DNA from: an uncultured Oscillospiraceae bacterium | Lineage (GTDB): Bacteria; Bacillota; Clostridia; Oscillospirales; Oscillospiraceae | Assembly (NCBI GenBank): GCA_910588045.1 | Contig: CAJUPS010000002.1 | Span: 1-64,000 of the forward strand | DNA: 64,000 bases | Direction: 5' to 3' | Part shown: piece after piece, positions 49,094 through 55,874 of the stretch | How positions within the stretch are numbered: position 1 is the first letter of the stretch | How the letters are laid out: the number at the start of each line of letters is the position of its first letter | Notes under the pieces: generated by a model | Told to the model about the DNA's origin: nothing | The model's database searches: none | Seen by the model: only the letters and a program-made list of their open reading frames with translations | Made by a program: the position numbers and the translations under genes

Positions 49094-49378
49094 ATGCTCA
49101 TGAAGTTTGAATGGGACGAGGAAAAAGACCGGATCAACCAGGAAAAGCATGGTATATCCTTTGAAACGGCAGCATATGTCTTCCGGGATGAATCCTATAT
49201 AGAGATGTACGATTTTGAGCATAGTATTGATGAAGACCGCTATATTGCAATCGGGATGGTGGGCGACCTTCTGTTCGTCGTGTTTACGGAGCGCGGGGAA
49301 ACCATTCGGCTAATATCTGCACGGCTAGCGACAGAGAGGGAAAGGAGGCTGTATTATGACCAGAACCTTTACAATTAA
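49094..49378 (+). CDS. brnT: BrnT-family toxin (type II toxin-antitoxin)
   Basis: A 94-aa RelE-fold endoribonuclease of the BrnT family. The start reads KFEWDEEKDRINQEKHGISFETA, which is the family signature (WDxxKxxxNxxKHGISF). The later blocks DEDRYIAIGMVGDLLFVVFTERGE and RLISARLATERERRLY are also typical. BrnT cuts mRNA and is held by an antitoxin encoded directly downstream, here overlapping by 23 bp. The ATG at 49094 follows GGAGGGAG. Confidence 0.92.
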   Translation: MLMKFEWDEEKDRINQEKHGISFETAAYVFRDESYIEMYDFEHSIDEDRYIAIGMVGDLLFVVFTERGETIRLISARLATERERRLYYDQNLYN

Positions 49379-49538
49379 AGACGGGCAAGCGCCTACAAAA
49401 AAGCAGTTAGAAGAAGTGAAGGCGGCGGCAAACCGGGAAGTGCAATTTGATGAAGATGCTCCCGAACTGTCTCCGGCAATGTTCAAGGCGTTTCAATGTT
49501 CCGTAGCCCAGCGCAATAGGAGGAAGAAAAACGCTTGA
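49356..49538 (+). CDS. Short antitoxin partner of BrnT
   Basis: A 60-aa protein overlapping the toxin gene. The N-terminal part (TKKQLEEVKAAANREVQFDEDAPELSPAMFKAF) resembles the toxin-binding region of BrnA antitoxins, including the D-PELS step. It ends RRKKNA without the C-terminal ribbon-helix-helix DNA-binding domain that BrnA normally carries. Either this is a short natural variant or a truncated antitoxin that can neutralise but not autorepress. Confidence 0.8.
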   Translation: MTRTFTIKDGQAPTKKQLEEVKAAANREVQFDEDAPELSPAMFKAFQCSVAQRNRRKKNA

Positions 49539-49565
49539 CCTGAAAAAGCTGACTCTTACGAATCA

Positions 49566-49597
49566 GGCCCTGACTTACGAAAGTCAGGGCCAATTTT
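49566..49597 (+). terminator. Terminator of the toxin-antitoxin operon
   Basis: An 11-bp stem GGCCCTGACTT/AAGTCAGGGCC (49566-49576 with 49581-49591) is followed by AATTTTGTT. Confidence 0.85.
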
Positions 49598-49633
49598 GTT
49601 ATGCCGTTTCCCGCATCTGTTCCCCCGGGACTT

Positions 49634-50212
49634 TCAATTAAACCGATTCTGCGCCTCCTGGACCCCCTTCTCCATGACGCATAGCGCGGCGTCTACGGCC
49701 CGGCCCACGGCCTCGTCCACGATTTTTTTCTCCTTGGCCGTAAAGTGCCCGATGACCCAGTCAATCATCTCGTGGTCCGGGTGTTCCGGCGCGCCCACGC
49801 CCACGCGGACCCGAGGAAATTGGTCCGTCCCCAGGTGGGCGATGATATTTTTCAGCCCGTTGTGGCCCCCGGCGCTGCCCCCGGCGCGGATGCGCAGCTT
49901 CCCCAGGGGCAGGGCCACGTCATCGGAGATCACCAGTACGCGGTCCGGGGGGATCTTGTAGAACCCGCCCGCCAGCTTCACGGACTCGCCGCTGAGGTTC
50001 ATATAGGTCTGGGGCTTGAGGACCAGCACCCGCTGATTCTGTATCCTGACCTCCCCGGTCAGGGCCCGGTAGCGGAGCTTGTTGATTTTGACGCCCTCCC
50101 GTCGGGCCAGCTCGTCGGCGGCCATGAAACCGATGTTGTGCCGGGTGGTCTCATACTCCTTTCCTGGGTTGCCCAGGCAGACCAGGAGCCATTGATAATT
50201 GGATGCAAACAT
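49634..50212 (-). CDS. pth: Peptidyl-tRNA hydrolase
   Basis: A 192-aa enzyme that frees tRNA from peptidyl-tRNA released by stalled ribosomes. It has VCLGNPGKEYETTRHNIGF with the catalytic His in TRHNIG, PQTYMNLSG, and SAGGHNGLKNI. The ATG at 50212 follows GGAGAGTGG. A long inverted repeat lies in its leader (50237-50286). It is transcribed toward the toxin-antitoxin operon. Confidence 0.97.
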   Translation of the reverse strand: MFASNYQWLLVCLGNPGKEYETTRHNIGFMAADELARREGVKINKLRYRALTGEVRIQNQRVLVLKPQTYMNLSGESVKLAGGFYKIPPDRVLVISDDVALPLGKLRIRAGGSAGGHNGLKNIIAHLGTDQFPRVRVGVGAPEHPDHEMIDWVIGHFTAKEKKIVDEAVGRAVDAALCVMEKGVQEAQNRFN

Positions 50213-50236
50213 AGGGATTCCACTCTCCGTCCTGTC

Positions 50237-50286
50237 AGCACCTGTTTCGTATCTCCCTGTGCACGTTGAGATACGAAGCAGGTGCT
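50237..50286 (-). repeat. Long inverted repeat in the pth leader
   Basis: A 19-bp stem with one mismatch pairs 50237-50255 with 50268-50286. It is not followed by a T tract in either direction and lies 25 bp upstream of pth. Confidence 0.7.
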
Positions 50287-50338
50287 TATTTCGAGTGCTA
50301 TTTTACATACGGCGGAGGGAAAAGTCAAGGAAAAATCC

Positions 50339-50364
50339 GGCCCGGAGGCAAGCGCCTCCGGGCC
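50339..50364 (-). terminator. Terminator of the CHAP-domain gene
   Basis: An 11-bp stem GGCCCGGAGGC/GCCTCCGGGCC with loop AAGC. On the minus strand it is followed by GGATTTTT. Confidence 0.85.
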
Positions 50365-50404
50365 CAAAAAGATTCCGCCGTATAGTGTTCGCTGGCGGGA
50401 CCCG

Positions 50405-51079
50405 TTATTTCGCGTCCTCCCGCGTCCTCTTGGACATGATTGCCGCCTGGTATCTGGGAATCAGTGCCATGGGCTCTTTTCCGTCGGTAATGCCCAGCTT
50501 TACGGCCTCCTCCCATTCCTCCTTGGCCCATGCAGGTACAGGCTGGGTTTTCAGGTAGCTGTTCAGCGCGTTAAAAATCTCTTCTCCGGTCATAGTTTCC
50601 TCCTCATAGTTGTCAAATGGTCTGATATAGGCATCCGCAAGGACCTTTTTCCTCACCCTGCGGTACACGCCTCCGCCGTTGTCCTGACTGCCCTTGTTGC
50701 TGGGGGATGTGTTGCCCTCAATGGCGGTGATCGTTTCAGCGGTGGCGCTCTCCACGATTCCCGTGTGGCCGAAGTTATAAATGACAATGTCATTGGCCCT
50801 GGGCTCCTTAGAGACTCTCTCCGGCTGGTACTTCTGATACCACTGGAGGAGCTGAGAGCAGCTGGCCGTTTTATAGGGCAGCGGGTGCCCCGCCTGGGAA
50901 AAGCACCACTGCACGAACATCATGCACCAGGGCTGGCCGTCCAGACCGTACCAATCCCCATATGGGGTCCGGTTGCTTCCAGCCGGGCTCTCGGTATTTC
51001 CAATCTCGCTCTGAGCGATTTTCAAGGGATTACTCTCCATCTGACCTTCTGTCCTCCACTCCTTGCTTTCACGCATCAT
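50405..51079 (-). CDS. CHAP-domain cysteine amidase/endopeptidase-like protein
   Basis: A 224-aa protein with a CHAP (NlpC/P60-like) peptidoglycan hydrolase domain at about 20-155: catalytic Cys in GQPWCMMFVQWCF, His in YNFGHTGIVES and a polar residue in AIEGN. The C-terminal part (about 165-224) is helical and ends in a basic segment. No signal peptide is seen, as in phage endolysins and some released hydrolases. Double ATG at 51079 with AAGGAGGG upstream. No phage structural genes lie nearby. Confidence 0.8.
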   Translation of the reverse strand: MMRESKEWRTEGQMESNPLKIAQSEIGNTESPAGSNRTPYGDWYGLDGQPWCMMFVQWCFSQAGHPLPYKTASCSQLLQWYQKYQPERVSKEPRANDIVIYNFGHTGIVESATAETITAIEGNTSPSNKGSQDNGGGVYRRVRKKVLADAYIRPFDNYEEETMTGEEIFNALNSYLKTQPVPAWAKEEWEEAVKLGITDGKEPMALIPRYQAAIMSKRTREDAK

Positions 51080-51206
51080 GATCCCTCCTTATCTCCTGTG
51101 ATCACGTTGCTTGCTTTGTGCCCTGCCAGCGGCAGGGTCTCTCCCTCCTGTTTACAGTGTATACCCCATGAGCGTGTCTGTTGCCAGGTCTGCCGCATAA
51201 CTTGTT

Positions 51207-51233
51207 TTAGCGCTCTCACATCGAGAGTGCTAA
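51207..51233 (+). promoter_or_regulatory. CIRCE element (HrcA binding site)
   Basis: The 27-bp inverted repeat TTAGCGCTC-N9-GAGTGCTAA is a match to CIRCE with one deviation in the left arm. It lies upstream of the hsp20 gene and indicates HrcA-controlled heat-shock expression. Confidence 0.93.
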
Positions 51234-51265
51234 AGTTCACGATCAGGACATATTTTCCGCAAGAT

Positions 51266-51294
51266 TTGTTCACACTTGCAGAGCATACTATAGT
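51266..51294 (+). promoter_or_regulatory. Candidate promoter of hsp20
   Basis: TTGTTC at 51266-51271, a 17-bp spacer and TATAGT at 51289-51294. It is 33 bp downstream of CIRCE, an unusual order, so another promoter nearer CIRCE is possible. Confidence 0.55.
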
Positions 51295-51327
51295 CACAAT
51301 CAAAAAAGAAATCGGAGGTTTTGAACC

Positions 51328-51762
51328 ATGTTTGAAATGATGCCTTTTGTCCGCAACCGCGGTGTGGACCTCTATCACCCCTTTCGCGACTTGGAGGAGC
51401 TGGAACGCAGTCTGTTTGCCAGCAACGGCGTGAATGCCTTCCGTACCGACATCCGGGAAATCGGAGACGCCTATCTGCTGGAGGCCGACCTGCCCGGGAT
51501 GAAGAAGGAGGACATCCACATCGACATCGACGGCGAGCGCCTGACCATCAGTGCCGAGCGCAGCGCCAACAAGGAGGAGAGGGACGAAAACAGCGGATAT
51601 ATCCGCTGTGAGCGCTCCTACGGCTCCTTCTCCCGGAGTTTTGACATCTCCGGTATCCAGGCGGAGAAGATTTCCGCCGCATACGAGGACGGAGTGCTGA
51701 AGCTGACCCTGCCCAAGCAGACCAAGGAAGTCCCCGCCAGCCGGAGGCTGGAGATCCAGTAA
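51328..51762 (+). CDS. Hsp20/alpha-crystallin small heat-shock protein
   Basis: A 144-aa ATP-independent holdase chaperone. The alpha-crystallin domain spans about 35-135: DIREIGDAYLLEADLPGMKKEDI, ERSYGSFSRSFDI, and the closing YEDGVLKLTLPK. The C-terminus lacks a clear IXI motif. The ATG at 51328 follows ATCGGAGG. The CIRCE element upstream links it to the HrcA regulon. Confidence 0.95.
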   Translation: MFEMMPFVRNRGVDLYHPFRDLEELERSLFASNGVNAFRTDIREIGDAYLLEADLPGMKKEDIHIDIDGERLTISAERSANKEERDENSGYIRCERSYGSFSRSFDISGIQAEKISAAYEDGVLKLTLPKQTKEVPASRRLEIQ

Positions 51763-51780
51763 ACATTTATCTCATATAGG

Positions 51781-51829
51781 CACCCGGAGAGCACCGCCCA
51801 TATGGTCGATGCTCTCCGGGTGTTTTTTT
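51781..51829 (+). terminator. Terminator of hsp20
   Basis: A 13-bp stem CACCCGGAGAGCA (51781-51793) pairs with 51810-51822 and is followed by TTTTTTT. Confidence 0.9.
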
Positions 51830-51908
51830 ATCAAAAATAATTCTCAAGCCGCACATTTTGCCGTTTCAGACGTTATACATAGTAGAGGACACGAAAGGAG
51901 GGGGGACT

Positions 51909-52358
51909 GTGGCGTTGGACATAGAAGAGCAGTACGAAAAAATTTACCGCTATTGCTTCTACCGCCTCGGCAGCCGGGAGCAGGCGGAGGACATCACCCA
52001 GGAGACCTTCCTGCGCTGGTTCGCCAGTGACACCTATCGGGATACCAACCAGGTGCTCCAGTACCTCTATACCATCGCCCGCAACCTCTGTACGGACGAA
52101 TACCGCCGGTCTGTCCCCGAACCGTACCCGGCAGGACCGCCCTGCCAGGAAGCCGATCCGCTGCTCTCCATCGCGCTCAGAGCAGAGCTGGACAAGCTGG
52201 ATGCGGAGGATCGGGAATTGATATTGCTGCGGTATGTCAATGAGGTGCCGGTCAAGGTGCTGTGCGGGCTGTATCAGCAGTCCCGATTTTCTCTACATCG
52301 AAGAATGAAGCGCATTTTGAAAGCTCTCCGAGACGCATTGGAACAAATAGAGGGGTGA
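51909..52358 (+). CDS. ECF-like sigma-70 family RNA polymerase factor
   Basis: A 149-aa alternative sigma factor with regions 2 and 4 only. Region 2: IYRYCFYRLGSREQAEDITQETFLRWF. Region 4: ELILLRYVNEVPVKVLCGLY with the HTH QQSRFSLHRRMKRI. The GTG start at 51909 follows AAAGGAGGGGGG; the frame is open earlier but without a ribosome binding site. It is followed 4 bp later by a membrane protein and then an ABC exporter, so it likely controls its own operon. Confidence 0.88.
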   Translation: MALDIEEQYEKIYRYCFYRLGSREQAEDITQETFLRWFASDTYRDTNQVLQYLYTIARNLCTDEYRRSVPEPYPAGPPCQEADPLLSIALRAELDKLDAEDRELILLRYVNEVPVKVLCGLYQQSRFSLHRRMKRILKALRDALEQIEG

Positions 52359-52362
52359 GACG

Positions 52363-53073
52363 ATGAATAAAAAGTACAAACAGGCCCTGTCAAGTGCGTT
52401 CTACGCTCCGCCTCCTGCCCGAAAAGCGGCTTTTTTGAAGCAGCACCGCCGCCGGGAGCTGGGCCGCTGGGAGCTGATCGCGCTGCAAGTCAGGTATATT
52501 CGCTGGTGGGTGTGGCTGTTGTCGCTGGCTATGTCCGGCTTTATTCTGATGACGGTCACCTTGCCAGCGGAGTCCACCCCCTGGTATATTGCCGCGCTGA
52601 CCCCGTTTCTGGCGCTGCTGGTGATAACGGAGAACGGGCGGGCGCAACTATACCAGATGGAGGAGCTGGAGCTGGCCTGCCGGATGTCCCGGCAGAGCGT
52701 CATCCTGGCCCGCATGGTGACGCTGGGACTATTCCACCTGGTATTGTTCGGCCTGTTGACGCCCTTGCTGGCCCTCTGGAGTACCGTAGAGGCGGCCCAG
52801 GCCAGCGTGTATCTGCTGACGCCCTACCTGCTCACGGCGGCGCTGGGGATGGAGCTGACCCGCCGGATCCGTGGCCGGGAGGGCTTGCTGGCCTGCGGCG
52901 CCGTGGCGGCGGCAGTCAGTGTTTCGGGGCCGCTTGCGGTGAATATCCGACCAACCCTGTACCAGCCGGAGAATTTGCTCTGGTGGGGAGCGGCACTGGC
53001 GGCGGCAATGATAGCTGCGGCTGTGGAATTTGCGCTAAATGTGAAGAATATGGAGGAGCTACAATGGAATTGA
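52363..53073 (+). CDS. Polytopic membrane protein of the sigma factor/ABC operon
   Basis: A 236-aa protein with a basic cytoplasmic start (1-45) and about six membrane helices. It is not recognised as a named family. Its position directly after a sigma factor is where a membrane anti-sigma factor is often found. The cytoplasmic N-terminus (MNKKYKQALSSAFYAPPPARKAAFLKQ) could bind the sigma factor, but the many helices fit an ABC permease-like role just as well. It overlaps the ATPase gene by 10 bp. Confidence 0.8.
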   Translation: MNKKYKQALSSAFYAPPPARKAAFLKQHRRRELGRWELIALQVRYIRWWVWLLSLAMSGFILMTVTLPAESTPWYIAALTPFLALLVITENGRAQLYQMEELELACRMSRQSVILARMVTLGLFHLVLFGLLTPLLALWSTVEAAQASVYLLTPYLLTAALGMELTRRIRGREGLLACGAVAAAVSVSGPLAVNIRPTLYQPENLLWWGAALAAAMIAAAVEFALNVKNMEELQWN

Positions 53074-53765
53074 TCGTGCGGGACCTGACAAAGCGGTATA
53101 AAGACAAGTGCGCCGTGGATGGCGTGTCACTGCGGCTCACGGAGGGCATCAACGGTCTGCTGGGGGCCAACGGCGCGGGCAAAACCACCCTCATGCGGAT
53201 GCTGTGCGGTATTTTGAAGCCCTCAGCGGGCAGCATTTCACTGGATGGGGTGGACGTGTCCAGCGAGGACTACCGTGCCGTATTGGGGTATCTGCCCCAG
53301 GACTTCGGCTACTACCCAGACTTTACCGGCCTGGATTTTCTGCTCTATCTTGCGGCGCTGAAAGGGCTGTCCCGCCCTCACGCGAAGCGCCGGGCCAAGG
53401 AACTGCTGGAACTGGTATCCCTCCAGGATGTGGGGAAAAAGAAGATCAAGACCTATTCCGGCGGCATGAAGCAGCGGCTGGGGATCGCCCAGGCCCTGCT
53501 CAACGACCCGCGTCTGCTGATCGTGGACGAGCCTACGGCGGGGCTGGACCCCAAGGAAAGAGTGCACTTTCGCAGCCTGATTGCCGAGTTGGGGCAGGAC
53601 GCCATCGTACTGCTGTCCACCCATATCGTGTCCGATGTAGAGAAGATAGCCGACCACATGCTGATGATGTCCGAGGGCAGGGTGATTTTGGACGAGCCGT
53701 GGGACAAGGCCCGGACGGACCTGGAGCAACTCTACATGGAGGAGTTTGGAGGGGAAGCGGAATGA
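53064..53765 (+). CDS. ABC transporter ATP-binding protein
   Basis: A 233-aa ATPase with Walker A GANGAGKTT, Q-loop LPQDFGYYPDFTG, signature YSGGMKQRLG, Walker B LLIVDEPTAGLD and H-loop STHIV. It closely follows the pattern of ATPases in bacitracin- or lantibiotic-type exporters. The ATG at 53064 follows TGGAGGAG; the open frame before it is the neighbour's sequence in another frame. Stop overlaps the next start (ATGA). Confidence 0.94.
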   Translation: MELIVRDLTKRYKDKCAVDGVSLRLTEGINGLLGANGAGKTTLMRMLCGILKPSAGSISLDGVDVSSEDYRAVLGYLPQDFGYYPDFTGLDFLLYLAALKGLSRPHAKRRAKELLELVSLQDVGKKKIKTYSGGMKQRLGIAQALLNDPRLLIVDEPTAGLDPKERVHFRSLIAELGQDAIVLLSTHIVSDVEKIADHMLMMSEGRVILDEPWDKARTDLEQLYMEEFGGEAE

Positions 53766-54985
53766 AAAATCTGGGTACGCTTTATTCCTACGAGCTGAGG
53801 AAGCTGCTGACGAAAAGGATGGCGTGGGTGACGACCCTCCTGCTGTCGGCGCTGATGGTTTATACGGCCTGTTCACCGCCCTCCGCCGCTTACGGCTCGA
53901 CCTTCACGCGGACGGACAGGGAGGGCCATACCACCAGCCAATATCTTTCCATGGCGGAGCAGGACAAGATCAAGCGGGAGGGTGACCGGTCGATTCGCGG
54001 ACTGCCAATGGACGAAGAATTTTTCCGTCAGATCCGAGCGCTTCCGTTGTTCAGCGGCGAATATCTCCTGACGGACCGCGCTGAAGTAAGCAGCTACTTC
54101 ATGGCAGAAGACCCCCGGTTTTCCTGGGCGTACAGTATGATAGAGAGCATTCCGAACCTGAATGCTGCGACAGTGACCGAAGAGCAGTTTTATACCGCTC
54201 GTGAGCAGCTTTTGGAGCAGACATGGCGAACACAGGGGCTGTCGGAACAGGAAGCCGCTTACTGGCGGGCAATGGAGACAAGGGTGACAAAACCTTTCGT
54301 CTACCAAAACATCTGGGGGAGCCGTGATTTGCTGGACACGCAGCCCGTCTTCCTCTCCGAGGTCATCCCGCTGACGGCCGCCGTGTTCCTGTGCGGTGTG
54401 TTTTCGGAGGATAAACGTGCCCGGACCGATGTGCTGGTTTTCAGCAGCAGGCATGGTTGGCTTCCGTTGTGCCTTGCCAAGGCGCTGGCGGGGTGTACCG
54501 CCGTGCTTGCAGGGAGCGGCGTGATCCTGGGAAGTACCGCCGCCGCAATTTTTCTCACGAGGGAGGTGCCAGGTCTTGACGCGGCGGTCCAGCTGCGGTG
54601 CCTGAGGAGCAGTTTCCCCATGACCATGGGGCAGGCGGTCGCGCTTATGTGGAGCCTGCTGCTGCTCTACGGTCTGCTGTGCGGCGGAATCACCCTGTTG
54701 ATTTCCGCATGGACGAGGAGCAGCGTTGCCGCACTGACTGCGCCTGCCCTGTTGGTGCTCATGCAGATGATGCGAATCCCTTTTCCCGCGTGGATGGGGG
54801 AATACATGCCGAATCAGTTGTTTGATTCTATGTCCACCTTGAGCGACGTCCGCCTGCTCAGACTCTTCGGGGTGACCCTCAATAAGCTCCAGTTTGGCTT
54901 TCTCCTGTACGGATTGCTGACGATTCTTCTGCTGTCCCTATGCTGGCTGGGCTGGCGGCGGAGCGCAGAGGGCAGAAGTCACTAA
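53762..54985 (+). CDS. ABC exporter permease-like membrane protein
   Basis: A 407-aa protein with one N-terminal helix (about 19-36), a long extracytoplasmic segment (about 40-190), and about five helices at the C-terminal end. This is the usual layout of ABC-2 permeases with an extracellular domain. It starts MKNLGTLYSYELRKLLTKRMAW. It is probably the membrane partner of the preceding ATPase in exporting or resisting an envelope-active compound. Confidence 0.88.
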   Translation: MKNLGTLYSYELRKLLTKRMAWVTTLLLSALMVYTACSPPSAAYGSTFTRTDREGHTTSQYLSMAEQDKIKREGDRSIRGLPMDEEFFRQIRALPLFSGEYLLTDRAEVSSYFMAEDPRFSWAYSMIESIPNLNAATVTEEQFYTAREQLLEQTWRTQGLSEQEAAYWRAMETRVTKPFVYQNIWGSRDLLDTQPVFLSEVIPLTAAVFLCGVFSEDKRARTDVLVFSSRHGWLPLCLAKALAGCTAVLAGSGVILGSTAAAIFLTREVPGLDAAVQLRCLRSSFPMTMGQAVALMWSLLLLYGLLCGGITLLISAWTRSSVAALTAPALLVLMQMMRIPFPAWMGEYMPNQLFDSMSTLSDVRLLRLFGVTLNKLQFGFLLYGLLTILLLSLCWLGWRRSAEGRSH

Positions 54986-55126
54986 TAACAGGGCGGATGT
55001 CATTATGGAACCAATCGTCGGTCCCCGGCTTTCTTTCGGAGACGTCCGCGATGCAAAATCACGCTCGACTTTGCAGATAAAGTGTGCTATACTAGGCAAA
55101 AACTGCGAGTAGGGAGCGTATAGGGA

Positions 55127-55591
55127 ATGATTAAGATACTGTTCGTCTGCCACGGCAACATCTGCCGCAGCCCGATGGCCGAATTTGTGATGAAGGATTT
55201 GGTAAAGAGAGCGGGGCTGGAGAGCCGATTCCACATCGCCTCCGCCGCCACCAGTACCGAGGAGATTGGCAATCCGGTCTATCCGCCCGCCCGCCGGAAG
55301 CTGGCGGAGCACGGTATTGGCTGTGCGGGCAAGACTTCCCGCCAACTCACCAGGGCCGACTACGACCAATACGATTTTCTGATCGGAATGGACAGTGCCA
55401 ACCTGCGGAATATGCGCCGCATCTGCGACGGCGACCCTGTGGGCAAGGTGCATCTGCTGATGGAGTATACCGACCATCCCGGCGATGTAACCGACCCGTG
55501 GTATACGGGCGACTTTGAGGCCACCTGGCGGGATGTGCTGGCCGGATGCAGTGGATTGCTGGAGCAGTTACAGCGGCATGGCGAGCGATAA
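55127..55591 (+). CDS. Low-molecular-weight protein tyrosine phosphatase
   Basis: A 154-aa phosphatase. The P-loop VCHGNICRSPMAEF contains Cys8 and Arg14 of the CX5R motif, and the general acid Asp lies in VTDPWYTG. It removes phosphate from tyrosine, often on BY-kinases that control polysaccharide synthesis, though no kinase is in this window. The ATG at 55127 has TAGGGA upstream. It ends at a strong terminator. Confidence 0.95.
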   Translation: MIKILFVCHGNICRSPMAEFVMKDLVKRAGLESRFHIASAATSTEEIGNPVYPPARRKLAEHGIGCAGKTSRQLTRADYDQYDFLIGMDSANLRNMRRICDGDPVGKVHLLMEYTDHPGDVTDPWYTGDFEATWRDVLAGCSGLLEQLQRHGER

Positions 55592-55631
55592 GAAAAGCGC
55601 AGACGGGGAGCAATACCGCGATTTGCGACAG

Positions 55632-55659
55632 GGGAGCAGCTGACGGCTGCTCCCTTTTT
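55632..55659 (+). terminator. Terminator of the phosphatase gene
   Basis: A 9-bp stem GGGAGCAGC/GCTGCTCCC (55632-55640 with 55646-55654) is followed by TTTTT. Confidence 0.85.
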
Positions 55660-55754
55660 CACCCTGCATCCGAAACCCGTGCGCCCTATCATTTTACCCG
55701 AAAAAACCATCCATGCAGTGTTTATTTTTCTCTGTCTTTTCTGAGCGGCAAATC

Positions 55755-55783
55755 TTGTCATCGGTCGGAGAATATGGTATATT
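55755..55783 (+). promoter_or_regulatory. Promoter of the SLH surface protein gene
   Basis: TTGTCA at 55755-55760, a 17-bp spacer and TATATT at 55778-55783. The leader (about 55790-55874) folds into two GC-rich hairpins. Confidence 0.75.
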
Positions 55784-55874
55784 ACACTGGGGTTTTAACA
55801 AATAGGCGGGCAAAGCCTGCCCCCGAAACGGCGCAGGCCGCCTCGGGACGAATGGAAAGAGGAGAAAATTATTT

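Noticed and set aside
50405..51079. Prophage
   Set aside because: Only a CHAP-domain protein is seen; no capsid, tail, holin or integrase genes are nearby.
55790..55874. Structured leader resembling a riboswitch (c-di-GMP considered)
   Set aside because: Two GC hairpins are present, but I could not find the conserved core of a known riboswitch class.
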